Source: Candolleomyces eurysporus
Lineage: Eukaryota; Basidiomycota; Agaricomycetes; Agaricales; Psathyrellaceae
Length of the DNA stretch: 16,297 nt
Direction: 5' to 3'
NCBI GenBank assembly: GCA_027579435.1
Contig: JANBPK010001391.1
Coordinates: 1-16,297, forward strand
How positions within the stretch are numbered: the stretch's first letter is position 1; every line of letters begins with the position of its first letter. The notes beneath the pieces were generated by a model. It was given only the letters and a program-made list of their open reading frames with translations, made no database searches and had not been told where the DNA came from. The translations under genes and the position numbers were made by a program. This document shows, piece after piece, positions 1-10,115 of this stretch.

Positions 1-2006
1 GGACGATGAGGCGCGTATAAGTAATAAAATATGGACGAAGAATGGACATGTTCATGCTCACCGACTCCAATGGATGCGACTGAAAGCCCCCAGGTGGGGA
101 GACCTAAAATAAAGACAGTCCACCACCACCCCCCGACGAGGCTATTCTTTGGGGCATTATTAATAATGTTAGTGCTCATGATGATGAGCGGTGTGGAAAG
201 AAAGAATTCCGAGGAGTACGTGAATTATCGCTGGTAGAGCGTTGAGTTTGGAAAGGAGGGAGTCGAATGAAGGGCTTCTCGAGCTGTAGGCTTTGTATGC
301 CCGTCTAGAGATGATTCAGATGGGTCACCTTGTTCTGATAGTCATGTTCCGGGGTCTCTGGCCATGAAGGGGCGAACACGCAGAAACATAAGAACAAGGC
401 GGACCGCTGAAACACTCTTAGCTGTCGTCAGCTCAAGGACCCAGCGTAAAAATGGAGGACTTATTTTCTTGCCATTATTTGGGCTAAAATCCGTTGTACG
501 TGCCTGACACAGACCGTTTTAAGGCAACAGAAAGATTGAGATCAAGGTCGGTTTAGGCTCGCCTCAATGAGATATGAAAGTGATCGTCAATTCATTCTGC
601 CTTCAGCGCTCAGCTTCTGAGCCTCAAGACAAGGGAAAAAGCAGATTGCTCCGAAATACGAGCAGAGTGAATGTACACGTGGATTCACTCATAACGAGAG
701 TACTCGTAAAATTGTCTCAGATAGGATTCGAACTTCCGGCTTCTCGGAGAGGGTTGACAGCAGGCCCACCGTCAAAGCATAAGCTTTGAAGCGGCCAATA
801 CCGATCTCTCGCACGTTATCGACATCCGGTGAATTCGTTTAAATCTGTCTACCGTGCCGGTTGATAGCGAAGCAACCACACGAAAAATAACAGGATGCCA
901 TGAGTAGCCTGTGTTAGTGTCCGTACGTTGCCTTTTACCTTCGTTCGGTGACCACGGACCACTTTGGCAGCATTGCTTGTCATTATCGACGAGCGCCGCA
1001 CCGAGAAACAAAGGGAAAAATAGCTGAGAACTCCAGTTGAAGCATAATATTAAGACACCGTGAGTATCCTGCAAGGCCGGCAGAACCTTGTATGAGGAGT
1101 GGGAACACAAGGTGGATGGCGAAAGAAGGCTCGAATCCGGGGGCGCGAGTCCGAGCGTGTCCAACAATTGGTTGGGAGCTACCTGTCTAGGAACCTTGCC
1201 TAAGTTACGCTCTGTCAAGCAGGTAATAAGCGAAAATACATAATCATAGGCTTCATAAATTAAAATATTCGAGATGCCTCAGAAGGTCGCCGGACAAAGC
1301 TATGATCACAATATCTCGTTTATCTCATTTTGTTGCCCCTCCTCCCTGTGCACCAATGTCTGCGTGGGGCCAGACCCTTACCCATCTTGAACTGAACTTT
1401 GTCCCTCTCTAGCTATCTCTATACTTGAATTTGATCGTCGTAGTATGATCCGTATAACCGAGATTACAAGAGTTAAGATAATTGTGAAGCAGACACAGGC
1501 GCTACGGTCGAGCTATTAGGAGAGAGATGGGCAAGGTCGCTCAGGCTCTCAGTCTCGCCAGTAACCCGAGCGAGGGCAACTTGACTATGGCACAGTGTCC
1601 CATCAGCATTCATGAATTAGAGGGGATAGCAGGCATCGCCATTTCTCTCCCTTCGAGAGGTGGTTTGGTTGGAAAAAGCGTGACAATCCACCTTTGCCTC
1701 TTATGCGTCGCTTTTATTATTTCCATATCGCTTTGCATTTGTCTAGAACATTCACGGGTTTTTCCTGGCCGACTAATTTACCAAGTCGATCTCTTCGATC
1801 TGCCTCTTCCCGCATCTATCTAAAGGATTGACACAAAATTTCCACCGCTCCTATAATCTGTTAAATACCACAATCTCAACATAGATCATTTGTTCACTTC
1901 GAAGCTGGCCTAATATACATCTAGTCTGACAATCGAGTCCTAGAAAGAAATCATGAAAAACATAAAAGGGTCGTGAGAATACCTCGGAGGTTTCGCGTTT
2001 CAACTT
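1..2006. other. No confident gene; low-support small ORFs only
   Basis: I see no conserved protein motif, RNA gene or repeat array here. The longest open frames are 772-1218 (minus, 148 codons) and 1527-1823 (plus, 98 codons). The plus frame follows a purine-rich GGAGAGAG leader and encodes one hydrophobic stretch (about residues 52-71) that could be a membrane segment, but nothing in it matches a family I know. The minus frame has no recognisable domain and an unremarkable composition. CpG is present at normal density, so this is not the decayed-repeat type of DNA seen at 11.3-14.2 kb. The part next to 2007 would hold the 3' UTR of the dehydrogenase gene. Confidence 0.5.
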
Positions 2007-3415
2007 TCAATGAGATTTTGATGGTACTGGTTCGTGATACGGGGTGTCAAACGATACAGCCCGCCCAACGTCCTCCCACTCATCTACCGTCGCCATCAAC
2101 CTATTCGACTTCATCTTGACATCTGCTATAGCATCGTCTCCTAGAATCAGATGTGACGGCCACGGTTTATTTTCGGCGGCTCCCTCTCCTTTCACAATGT
2201 CAACAAGAACTTCCATAGCACGGGCAGGATCTCCTTTTTGCGTTCCAGATATTGACGAGAAGCGCTGTGCCGTAACCTGACGGACGCCGTCGTAGGCTGC
2301 AATAGGTCGTTCTCCAAAGAAGGGCTTAGAGTGGATACCCTCAGTCCGAAAAGCACCTGGAGCGACCAGGAGCACTCGAACATTAAATGGGGCCACCTCC
2401 GTAGCCAGCGTTTCGGACAATGCTGAGGGGTTTTGAGCACCTGGCAGGGGAACGAGAGAATGAACTGACCATGCACAGCGGCCTTGGACGCAGAATAAGG
2501 TCCTGATGGATCTTCAGGTCAATCCTGGGACCATGACGGGTTTTTACTCACCGACGCCCTGGAGGCACAAACCGGATGCGAAGATGAGCACTTCAGCGAC
2601 CAGAAATTCAGCAAGGCGCCGCTCACCAGACACTCAGTTCTCCAAGCCGAGCGACTGCCAATGTTGACAATGCAGCCTTGACTTCTCCGTAGGTGAGGTA
2701 GACTGACCGTCGTCATATCCACTAGCCCAAAGACATTGATATCAAACGCTCTTCGGAACAGCGTCGATCTAAGATCAGTGTCAANTTTTTTAATTTGTTG
2801 CTTCAGGAATAAGCAGCACTTANCCCCCCTTCTTCAGAGAGGCCAACTAGTCCTTGACCTATAGAATAAACGTTAGCAACGTTCTTAAGGTGATTAAGAT
2901 CGGCTCGAATCACCCGCATTGTTTACGAGAACGTCAATCTTTCCCCAAATAGCTGCTGCAGTGTCAACTTTGAGTCTTAGAGCGTCCTCGCCCTCAGTCA
3001 CATCAAGCTCTATCCTCTTCAGGTTGTTTTCCAGATGTGAGGGAAGAGGGTCGTCGTCAAGGTCCGGTGTGCTCAGCGAACGGACAGTCGCTATCACCAT
3101 GTCCCCCCGAAGAAGTGCTGCCCGCACTAATCGACGACCAAACCCTGAGGAGGTTCCTGTTTATGGTCCATTAGAATAATATCCTCAGCACAGAGCTTAC
3201 AGAAAAGAGTTGATACCTGTTATGAGCCACACAAGTTGCCTCTTTGGAGGCGATCTGGGAGCAACGACAGCAGGAGTGGATTTTTCCGATGTCAATTTGC
3301 TCGAAAGGGAGGGTCCAGCAAATAATTCGTGGGCATGCCCGAAGTGACGGGCAGCGTCGTTGATAAATTGGCAACGAACGGTGATGTACTGGAATATGTC
3401 TTGTAGAATCATCAT
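2007..3415 (-). CDS. Short-chain dehydrogenase/reductase (classical SDR, 17beta-HSD-like group)
   Basis: Probable NAD(P)-dependent oxidoreductase with a Rossmann fold; substrate unknown. Proposed exons, in minus-strand order: 3415-3217, 3156-2914, 2858-2825, 2768-2627, 2558-2552, 2502-2470, 2422-2007. Together they give 1074 nt, 357 aa, with all phases agreeing. Seen in the product: the cofactor motif TGTSSGFG split by intron 1, the NNAG motif, a serine in NIGSRSAW, the catalytic YSASK, and the VLLVAPGAFRTEG segment after it. This order matches classical SDRs. Exon 5 is only 7 nt and exon 3 only 34 nt; each restores the conserved frame. Exon 3 ends in a G run containing an N at 2823, and the frame fits only if that N is not a real extra base. 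The N-terminus is uncertain: the first in-frame ATG after a TATA-like box adds about 65 residues before the Rossmann strand, where most relatives have only a few. Family assignment is secure; start and exon 3 edge are not. Confidence 0.86.
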
Positions 3416-3460
3416 GAGGATAGACAAAGGTGCTAGGATCCTTTCTGCTTGCTCAAATCG

Positions 3461-3470
3461 GATATTTATA
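3461..3470 (-). promoter_or_regulatory. TATA-like box for the SDR gene
   Basis: The minus strand reads TATAAATATC, ending 45 nt before the ATG at 3415. That spacing would allow a start site near 3435-3440 and a short 5' UTR, so it is the main support for starting the reductase at 3415 rather than further upstream. It is a motif match only. Confidence 0.4.
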
Positions 3471-5048
3471 AGGGGAGCTCGCATTAGGATTCGGGCAACC
3501 AAACTCCGGAGAACACACGCACACACAGCGCGGCCCGTCGCGATCCTGAGCGACAACCGTGTTATTGTGCCTTGGGAGCTGTGTTTTATGTCTGTCTTCT
3601 TGACACGGCTACTGACATGTCTTGACCTAAAATTTGATCGAAGAAATGGAATTTTTGCTGGAAGGATGATACAGCAATCATTCACGCACCAGCGGATGGT
3701 GATAAGATCCAAGGAAGCCATATTGATTCACTGCTTCGAGCTCAACCTCGTGTGCGAGCGTGGGCTCCTGCCACGGTCTGAGTGTCAGTTTTGACAGATA
3801 CGAGAACACTCAATGAAACACCTTACGATATACACCAGCGATAACGGTCGCCGCAGATGACCTACGTGTACCTGCCGACGTCATGAAGAATTTGACGCAG
3901 AATAACCCAAAGTCGAGCGGAACCGCGTACGTCGGCGTTCATGCAAGCTCATGAATAGCGCGACAGCCTCGTCGCTGGATCAGTGCGGAGACATGGAGCT
4001 GTAGTCTCCATAGCCTGAGAATCCTGGGCGTTATAGAAGCCTGAGGCCACTCTATTTTCAGCTTACTGGAAGCTATATCTGTAACCAGGAGAGATCACGA
4101 TCAGCTTGGTATACCTACTCAAGAAGAAGCTATGGCGACATCACGCCGAGGTGGCTCACCCAAAAACGTCGAGGCGGCACGGCTAGCTGCTATAGGATCG
4201 TTGCTTCGAGATGATTACCATCATCATGCAAGGAAGCGCTGAGTTTCAATCAGATTTGCTTTCTCTCCCGGATCACAGTGGTCGAGCTTCGCTACTCCCC
4301 ATCCCTGAGGGATTTCGTCGTCAATGAATGCCCGGCTATTAACAAGTCTCACTCATGGACAAACCGACATCCTCGTTCAGGTACGGGTCCGAGCTTGACA
4401 ACATTCGCACTAACGTCGGCAGAATCCGTCCACGAAAACTCGAAACGACGTGCCGGAGCCATCCACCCATCATCAATCCAACTGGACGTGGGTAGTAGCG
4501 CCAGATCCGGAAGACACTTGAAGGACTCTCACACCCGAGGCAGCAACCGCGCAGCATGCATCCAGCATGCCAGAACAGCAGAACAGCCTTCTTCAAGTTT
4601 CCACCACAACTGACTAACTGTGATTAGAACCACAATTCCACATGGCTAGAAAGAGATCATACCGAGATACCATCTAACACGAAGCTACGCCTACGGCTTC
4701 TCAAGTTCTCCTAGTGTATCAGTCGTCGATGCTCAAGCCTAATTACAGGAAAGCTCTCACCAACCTGGCCTCAATACTAGAGAAAATCACGCGAGTCAGA
4801 TATAAACGCAATCTGACGTTCAAGTGAACTCAAATCCTTCTCAATTGCACACACGGTTCGAACGCACTCGAGATAATCATGATGGTAAGCTGGAAAGAGG
4901 GTCAAGGTGGCTATGCAGTGGCGGCGGCGCTTAGCTTCAAGACTCGGTTGGGTCTTGGTCCGCAAAAGCAAACTTGACTTTCCGAATACTCGCTACGCAT
5001 TACTGACAAAGGAAAGGATAGGGCACTAGAGCGAGAGATGATATGAAT
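3471..5048. other. Intergenic stretch; possible unrecognised gene fragments
   Basis: No gene can be called with confidence. Near 3510-3530 there is a short CA-rich run. GGAGAC and GTCTCC form a small inverted repeat near 3990-4010. On the plus strand an open frame at 4278-4613 contains an intron-like segment (GTACGG donor near 4380, CTAAC then GGCAG about 42 nt later). A second acceptor-like CTAACTGTGATTAG ends near 4626. On the minus strand 4777-4971 is open and reads as a helical, charged peptide (LSSLERQIAFISD), with acceptor-like TCTCTAG just after it. These signals do not join into one coherent model, and none resembles a family I know. The end nearest 5048 is the likely 3' UTR of the monooxygenase. 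Confidence 0.4.
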
Positions 5049-6832
5049 CTACATGATGGAACAACCTCCAGCCTCTTTCTCGCCCAACATCCTGATCGCC
5101 TCCTGGCGATCAGTCTCCGCCGAAGTATTCCAGACCCACTCCCAAGCCTGCGAAATATCCCTACAAAGACCCTCCAGCTTTTCCTTGGGCACAAAGTCTC
5201 CCTCGTTAACACCCTCAAGCTCCGGGTGATCAAGCTCGCACCATTTGCCCTGATCACGAGATGCCATAAGAACGGCGTTGGCAGCTGGGCAGCGAATCTT
5301 GTTGTAGACTTCGGCGATTCGCGGAATATTCTTGCGATTGGCACCTTCAGCCGTCAGAAGAGAGGCCAAGATGAAGGCGTCCTGTGTGATATTGCTAAGT
5401 CATCGAGAGCGTTCTAATCAAGAACCATGCGTCACCTCGATAGCCTGTCCAGCTCCAGCACCCTGATGAGGTGTCATAGCGTGAGCCTGAGGAGTCAATT
5501 AGATTAGATTTGGACGAAGACATAGAGGGAAGCCAAGCGTACTGAATCGCCAGCAAGGAAGACACGGTGGGCCGCGAATCGCTCTAATGGGTTGAGGTTA
5601 TTGATAGCCCATTTAGTCGGCGTTTCAATGCACTATGACAGCGTCAGAACTCAATTGAATGTGACTACAATCGACTCACATTAATCAACGCTTGGACCTC
5701 GTCTTCCCATCCAATATACTGCGCCCGCAATTCATCTTGGGTGGCACTCGTGGGAGGCACTTCATTCCACGCAGCGCCTTCAAGTGCTGGATCCGTGCAA
5801 AATGCCACCACATTCGTGTCGCGACCGTTGGATAGGGGATAGACGACAAGATGCTGTGAACAGGAGGAGCGTCAGAAAGTCGACGTCAATGCTAGGAACG
5901 TGAAGCTAACCTTGTACTTTCCGCAATACTGACAACCGCATCGCTCAGTCAAAAGAATTTGAAGGGACGGAGCAAGAGAAGACGCACTATCACAGCATTC
6001 GTTTTAGCCCGATGCCCAGGGAACTCCCGCTCAATAGCTTCATGGGGCAACAGGCCACGATACGCATAGGTACCAGTCCAGACCGGATCGCTATTCACGA
6101 TGTAGGTGCCCTTGGCGAGGCTCTTCATAAACTGTTTACGCACAACAGACCTGATTCCGTCTGCTGCGATTAGAACGTCACAATTGACAACAGAGCCGTC
6201 TTGGAATTCCAATTCGACATGGTTCTCGTACTCGGTGTACGCGACAAGCCGGCGGGATAGCGAGACACAGTCTCCTACGCGGGCCAGAAGAGCCTTCTGG
6301 AGCTCCGCCCTGTGAAATCGCATCGTTCCTCCTGGGCGGGCGGACAGGAGACCGCGGGTTAGCTGATGAATCCGATATTCGAGAGAACGACGATACCTTT
6401 CATCATCAAGTCGCTGAGAGCCTCGCCCTCGCGCTGGTCGCTCTTCCTGAGCTGGAAGACGAGACCTGAGAGCTAGTTAGTAACATGATAGCTAGGTCGC
6501 AATATACGAACGAGATTCGTCGGTAGGCGCTTCATCCATCATCTTGACGAACGTCTCTTCCAAACCGATCGCCTTCATAATCTCCCAGCTCCTAAGCCAA
6601 AGGTTGATGCCAGCACCAATTTCGCCAAGTGCGGAGGCGGCTTCATAGACGTGAATGTCCAGTTTTTTCGCCGTGTCCATATGCTGAAGGGCGATAGTGA
6701 GCATCAGGCCACCGATGCCCGCCCCGCTGTGCAGCGTAAACCTCGTCAACGGCGCGCTCTCTCCATCGTGAAGAATAGCAGCTGGACTTACACAATCGCC
6801 ACGCGAAGGGGCTTCTGGGTCGCCGACGCCAT
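5049..6832 (-). CDS. FAD-dependent monooxygenase, salicylate-hydroxylase type
   Basis: Flavoprotein hydroxylase that would use NAD(P)H and O2 on an aromatic or similar ring; the true substrate cannot be read from sequence. Exons, minus order: 6832-6792, 6726-6512, 6465-6397, 6331-5988, 5928-5911, 5853-5680, 5632-5543, 5486-5436, 5381-5049. They sum to 1335 nt (444 aa), normal for the family, with every phase consistent. Motifs seen: the dinucleotide-binding VGAGIGGL near residue 14, created by joining exons 1 and 2; the glutamate-bearing HVYEAASALGEIGAGI that follows; the DG motif LIAADGIRS; and the FAD-phosphate GD motif LAGDSAHAMTPHQGAGAG joined across exons 7 and 8. Exon 5 is an 18-nt microexon encoding YCGKYK. 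The protein ends in GGCSIM, a CaaX-like tail. The start ATG at 6832 gives the usual short lead before the Rossmann strand. Same strand as the carrier upstream, 759 bp away, so a separate promoter is likely. Confidence 0.94.
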
Positions 6833-6930
6833 TGAAGCCTATCGTTTAGATGTATACGAGGGTACGAGGACGCGGTGAGGATGCTGTTGGTGGAAAAGTG
6901 ACGACAGACCCCCGCCCAAGGTTCTCGTTT

Positions 6931-6937
6931 CTATATA
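6931..6937 (-). promoter_or_regulatory. TATA-like box upstream of the monooxygenase
   Basis: The minus strand reads GGTATATAG here, about 100 nt before the monooxygenase ATG at 6832, a plausible place for a core promoter element. It is a motif match only. Confidence 0.35.
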
Positions 6938-7591
6938 CCACGCCATAAGATCGCGGTAACCTGTTATGTCTCGGATGGATCGTAGAATACGATGCCGTAT
7001 TCAATATTTTTAGCTTGTCGATCATTATAGTGGACGCGTGGACGCATTGTCGTATATAGTCGACAAGTGTCCTTTTTTGGAGATGAATCGTCGCCCAAAG
7101 GTGAGGGTCCTTCTATGTGATTCCCAGCCAGGGGAAATCGATTCGAAGGTTACATGGAGCGTACAGGAGGGAGTCAGCTTACAAGGTACCAAGTGGTCAT
7201 CGTTCCGGCTACCGACGCCTATATCCTTACCTCAGCGAAGGCTGCGGCCTTAACCCCAAGCTTTTCAGGCTGGAAACGGGTTCGCCACAATGCCTACTTC
7301 GATATTCATCTCCCCGCTGCTATTGTCATTGCTACTTCCTTCAAATTTTGAACCGCGCTTGTTGACGCACGCCTGTGGCTCGCGCTCGCGAGGGGANGGG
7401 GGGGAAGAGGCTAGGTTACCCACAGTTTGAAAAATGCTTCCTGCTGCTCCCGCCATGCAACGAACGGCATCTGTGAATCCATTTCCATTCCCCAAAAACT
7501 CTGCGCCATGTCAGCCATGTGTTTGGAGAACGAAAGTAACGACCGTGGCAAGTGGACATGCAGCATTGTACGAGTATTAGATAGTACGCAT
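6938..7591. other. Intergenic region between monooxygenase promoter and carrier 3' end
   Basis: No gene is supported. The stretch should hold the distal promoter of the monooxygenase and the 3' UTR of the carrier. A G-rich run with one undetermined base lies at about 7390-7409, next to CG-rich CGCGCTCGCG. Open frames on the plus strand (7038-7253, 7117-7365, 7154-7351) overlap one another in different frames and show no domain. Confidence 0.5.
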
Positions 7592-8936
7592 TCATCTAAT
7601 TACCTTCATAATATTCTCGTAGATTGTAAAAACAATACCTCCGCTCAGCTGCCAAAGAGCTTTAGTGATTAATCGCCGTAAAACTCGATGATACGCACCA
7701 CAAGACGTGCCAGTCGAGGCGTTGTTCCAGTCCAGAATCGCGTGATCCCCTCCTCTGTAAATATACGATAAGCACAGTGGAAGGAATTGCGATACTGAGC
7801 CCTGGCATCCAGTGCTTGCATCCTTGTTTTGATGACGCTGGCCACGAATCAGCCAAATAAACTCTGCGTGATGAAGCAGAACTCTTACTCGAGAGGCATG
7901 GTAGTATAAACAGTAACAAGGCCTGCAATTCCACCTATACCAAACGTAATGGCAGAGGGCAGAGGCTGCCCTGGCCTGGCCGTTCCCTGAACGAGTTGCT
8001 TAAGAGTGGCATAAGTGGTGAAGCGAACAGCAGAGTTGGCTCCTTGACGCATCATCTGACAGGAAATATGAATCTCGTTGGCCACGTATGTTGAACAAAA
8101 GACGTACGACAGGGAAAAGGCCTCGGTAGATCCCAAAGATGCCCTCCTGTTTGATTATCGAAGCAGTTCCGTGTACGAGGCCCCGGTACTGTGGGTTGGG
8201 GCGTTTGGCATCGTCAATGAGCTTCGTCCTAAGATACAGAAATTAGAGATCCATGACTAGGAGATATCAATTTGACGAACTTGATCGTTTCTGAAGGTGT
8301 CACCGCGAATATTGCCTCCATCATGCCTGCTCCTAAACCAGCTGGAAAAGAGGTCTCTTCGTGAATTCAGGGTCAGACGGGCGGCAAAACGCACGGACTG
8401 ACCCAGGAGACTTCGTGGAGCACTAATTTTACCCTGTACATTCATGAGCCTATCTTGGCCTCGTTCACTGGGAAAGCACCACGCACCTCAGAATCCGCCA
8501 GCTTGTGCTTGAAGTAGTCATAAGTTAGAAACCGAACCCCCGCCTTCGCCGAGTTCCCAATCACAAGGGCAATACATCCAGAGTACAGGCCGGTTATTCC
8601 GCGTGTCTTGACTGTATCCTTGATAATTGCTATTGGGCCTTCTTTCTGGTACGGCGTCTCTTAGGAATCTCCCGTGACCTCGTGGACAGAGCGACGTACC
8701 TTTCCCCCAAACTGAGATCTCGTCTTCACAAACTCGGTGGGATATGTGACGAATCTGCCATTCCAGAGCTCATGGGCACAATCTTCGTTCAGAAATCGAG
8801 CTTCACGTACGCCTCGATAGCACCGGCTGTTGCACCTGCAAAGCTGAGCAGAACGATTCATTAGTTTTTTTTCAGTCACAATTTGGTTTAGTACTTACAG
8901 AGAGTGCAGTGGCTTATCCTTCTTTGAAGCCGACAT
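7592..8936 (-). CDS. CTP1: Mitochondrial tricarboxylate (citrate) carrier, SLC25 family
   Basis: Inner-membrane carrier exchanging mitochondrial citrate for malate or another tricarboxylate, which supplies cytosolic citrate for acetyl-CoA. Ten exons, minus order: 8936-8899, 8843-8811, 8754-8700, 8645-8487, 8433-8403, 8341-8281, 8228-8108, 8055-7889, 7837-7699, 7648-7592; total 861 nt, 286 aa, all phases consistent. The three SLC25 repeats are visible through their Px[DE]xx[KR] signatures: YPTEFVKTRSQ, TPSETIKTKL and MPLDVIKTRMQ. Each follows a glycine-rich odd helix (AGATAGAIEA, GLGAGMMEA, GGIAGLVTVY). The stretch RQGANSAVRFTTY after repeat 2 is characteristic of citrate carriers and separates this from other SLC25 members. 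Nine introns of 50-61 bp are many for a gene this size. The C-terminus after ENIMKV is short; a missed last intron is possible but I see no strong site. It diverges from the heme-pathway gene at 9143. Confidence 0.95.
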
Positions 8937-9142
8937 TTGGAGGTTGGCGATGGACCAGCAAAACCAGTGAATGAGGGAGGGGCGCCGTCGTAGGTATCGG
9001 GCAGGGTGCACGGAACCGCGTGCAAACAGTTTGGTTTCAATATGTAGTCGGCTTTATACGGACGGATGACATCATCTCCTATTCGGATCATTCCATCGAT
9101 ACATTCGTTGTCTAGTCCACCGCCTGAATCCCTCTACCATCC
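8937..9142. promoter_or_regulatory. Shared divergent promoter, citrate carrier / uroporphyrinogen-III synthase
   Basis: Only 206 bp separate the two ATGs, which point away from each other. On the minus strand TATAAA lies at 9053-9058, about 117 nt before the carrier ATG, followed by a pyrimidine-rich stretch near the start codon. A TGACATCA element resembling a bZIP/CRE-type site (one base off TGACGTCA) sits at 9067-9074, near the middle and able to serve both genes. Boundaries and geometry are seen directly; factor binding is inference. Confidence 0.55.
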
Positions 9143-10115
9143 ATGACGTCTCGACCGATTCTCCTATTCAAAGAGCCATCTGTTGACGAGGATTATGAAA
9201 ACAAGCTTCAAGAAAAGGGATACAAGGCGAAATGTGTTCCAGTCCTTCAGACAACGACCACGAACACCGATCTCTTGGTCGAACACTTGGTGAATGCAGG
9301 GCTGCACGACCTACGAGGGGTTGTTATCACTAGCAAGCGTTCTTGCGACAGCCTGGCAGAAGCCCTGGAAAAGCTATGTCGTGAACCATCAAAAAATGCT
9401 ATCCCTGCTCTAGGTTGGTCTCTATCTGACTCTGCGATCCGCGAGCAGCATTCAAGGGGGGTCCCATAGCGTATTGGTCCAGCACCCCCTTCTACGTGGT
9501 TGGGGAAGCAACAGCCGCCGCTGTGCAAGGAATCCAACAACGCTATCAAGAATATGGGTTCACCACCGTTCAGACTTTGGGTGAATCGTCTGGTACAGGC
9601 GAGAAGCTTGGAAATTTCATAGTCCAGCATCGCTCTTCAGAAGCGGGGAAACTGCTGTATTTGACTGGAGACAAGAACCGGGATACTGTGGCATCGATTC
9701 TATCGAAGAACGGAGTTCCTTTTCAGGCACTCCAAGCGTATGAAACACGTCAGCGCCCAGACTTTGAAAGTCTTCTGGAGACAGCCGTTGACTCTCTTTT
9801 ATCCAGCGCAAACGACGGTGGGCCTCCGTTGAGATAATCACTAATTCTTTCTAACAAACACACTCCACTCTAGGCTTTTGGTGGACAGTATATTTCGCTC
9901 CTTCGACAGCTAAATTTGCCTTACCTGCTGCACGACAACTTCTCCAATCCAAAGGCATTACCTACCGCACAGGTTCTATTGGCCCAGTTACGACATCGTC
10001 AATCGAGAAAAGCTTCGGGGTGTCCGTCGAGGTTACTGCTCCTAAGCCAGACGCATCAGCTTTGGCGGAAAGCGTCTTCGTCTATGACTGTAACCAGATC
10101 AAGGAGGAGAGCTAG
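9143..10115 (+). CDS. HEM4: Uroporphyrinogen-III synthase (heme biosynthesis)
   Basis: Cyclises hydroxymethylbilane to uroporphyrinogen III with inversion of ring D, the fourth step of heme synthesis, in the cytosol. Exons 9143-9413, 9470-9817 and 9874-10115 give 861 nt, 286 aa; both introns are 56 bp in phase 1. The family has low sequence identity, but its landmarks appear in order: an N-terminal strand RPILLFKEP, VVITSKRSCDSL, FYVVGEATAAAV, TLGESSGTGEKL, LLYLTGDKNRD, then ALQAYETRQRP, VYFAPSTAKFAL and TGSIGPVTTSSIEKSFG. The last matches the typical IGxxTxxxL segment near the C-terminus. Length is normal for fungal enzymes. Exon 2 reads on in frame for 10 codons past the donor before a stop, so unspliced RNA would give a truncated protein. 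Start is the first ATG, preceded by TACCATCC. Shares a short divergent promoter with the citrate carrier. Confidence 0.93.

Noticed and set aside
721..735. GGATTCGAACT, resembling the reverse complement of a tRNA B box
   Set aside because: On the minus strand the T-stem would pair badly (only two Watson-Crick pairs of five), and no A box or acceptor stem could be found at the right distance.
772..1218. 148-codon minus-strand open frame
   Set aside because: No domain, no splice partners, unremarkable residue composition; likely chance.
3360..3794. 144-codon plus-strand open frame
   Set aside because: It lies opposite the SDR first exon and its promoter, has no recognisable domain and is best explained as a shadow and chance extension.
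2007..6832. SDR and FAD monooxygenase as a biosynthetic or catabolic gene cluster
   Set aside because: Two oxidoreductases 1.6 kb apart with no core synthase, transporter or regulator between them; the next genes are housekeeping (citrate carrier, heme synthesis).
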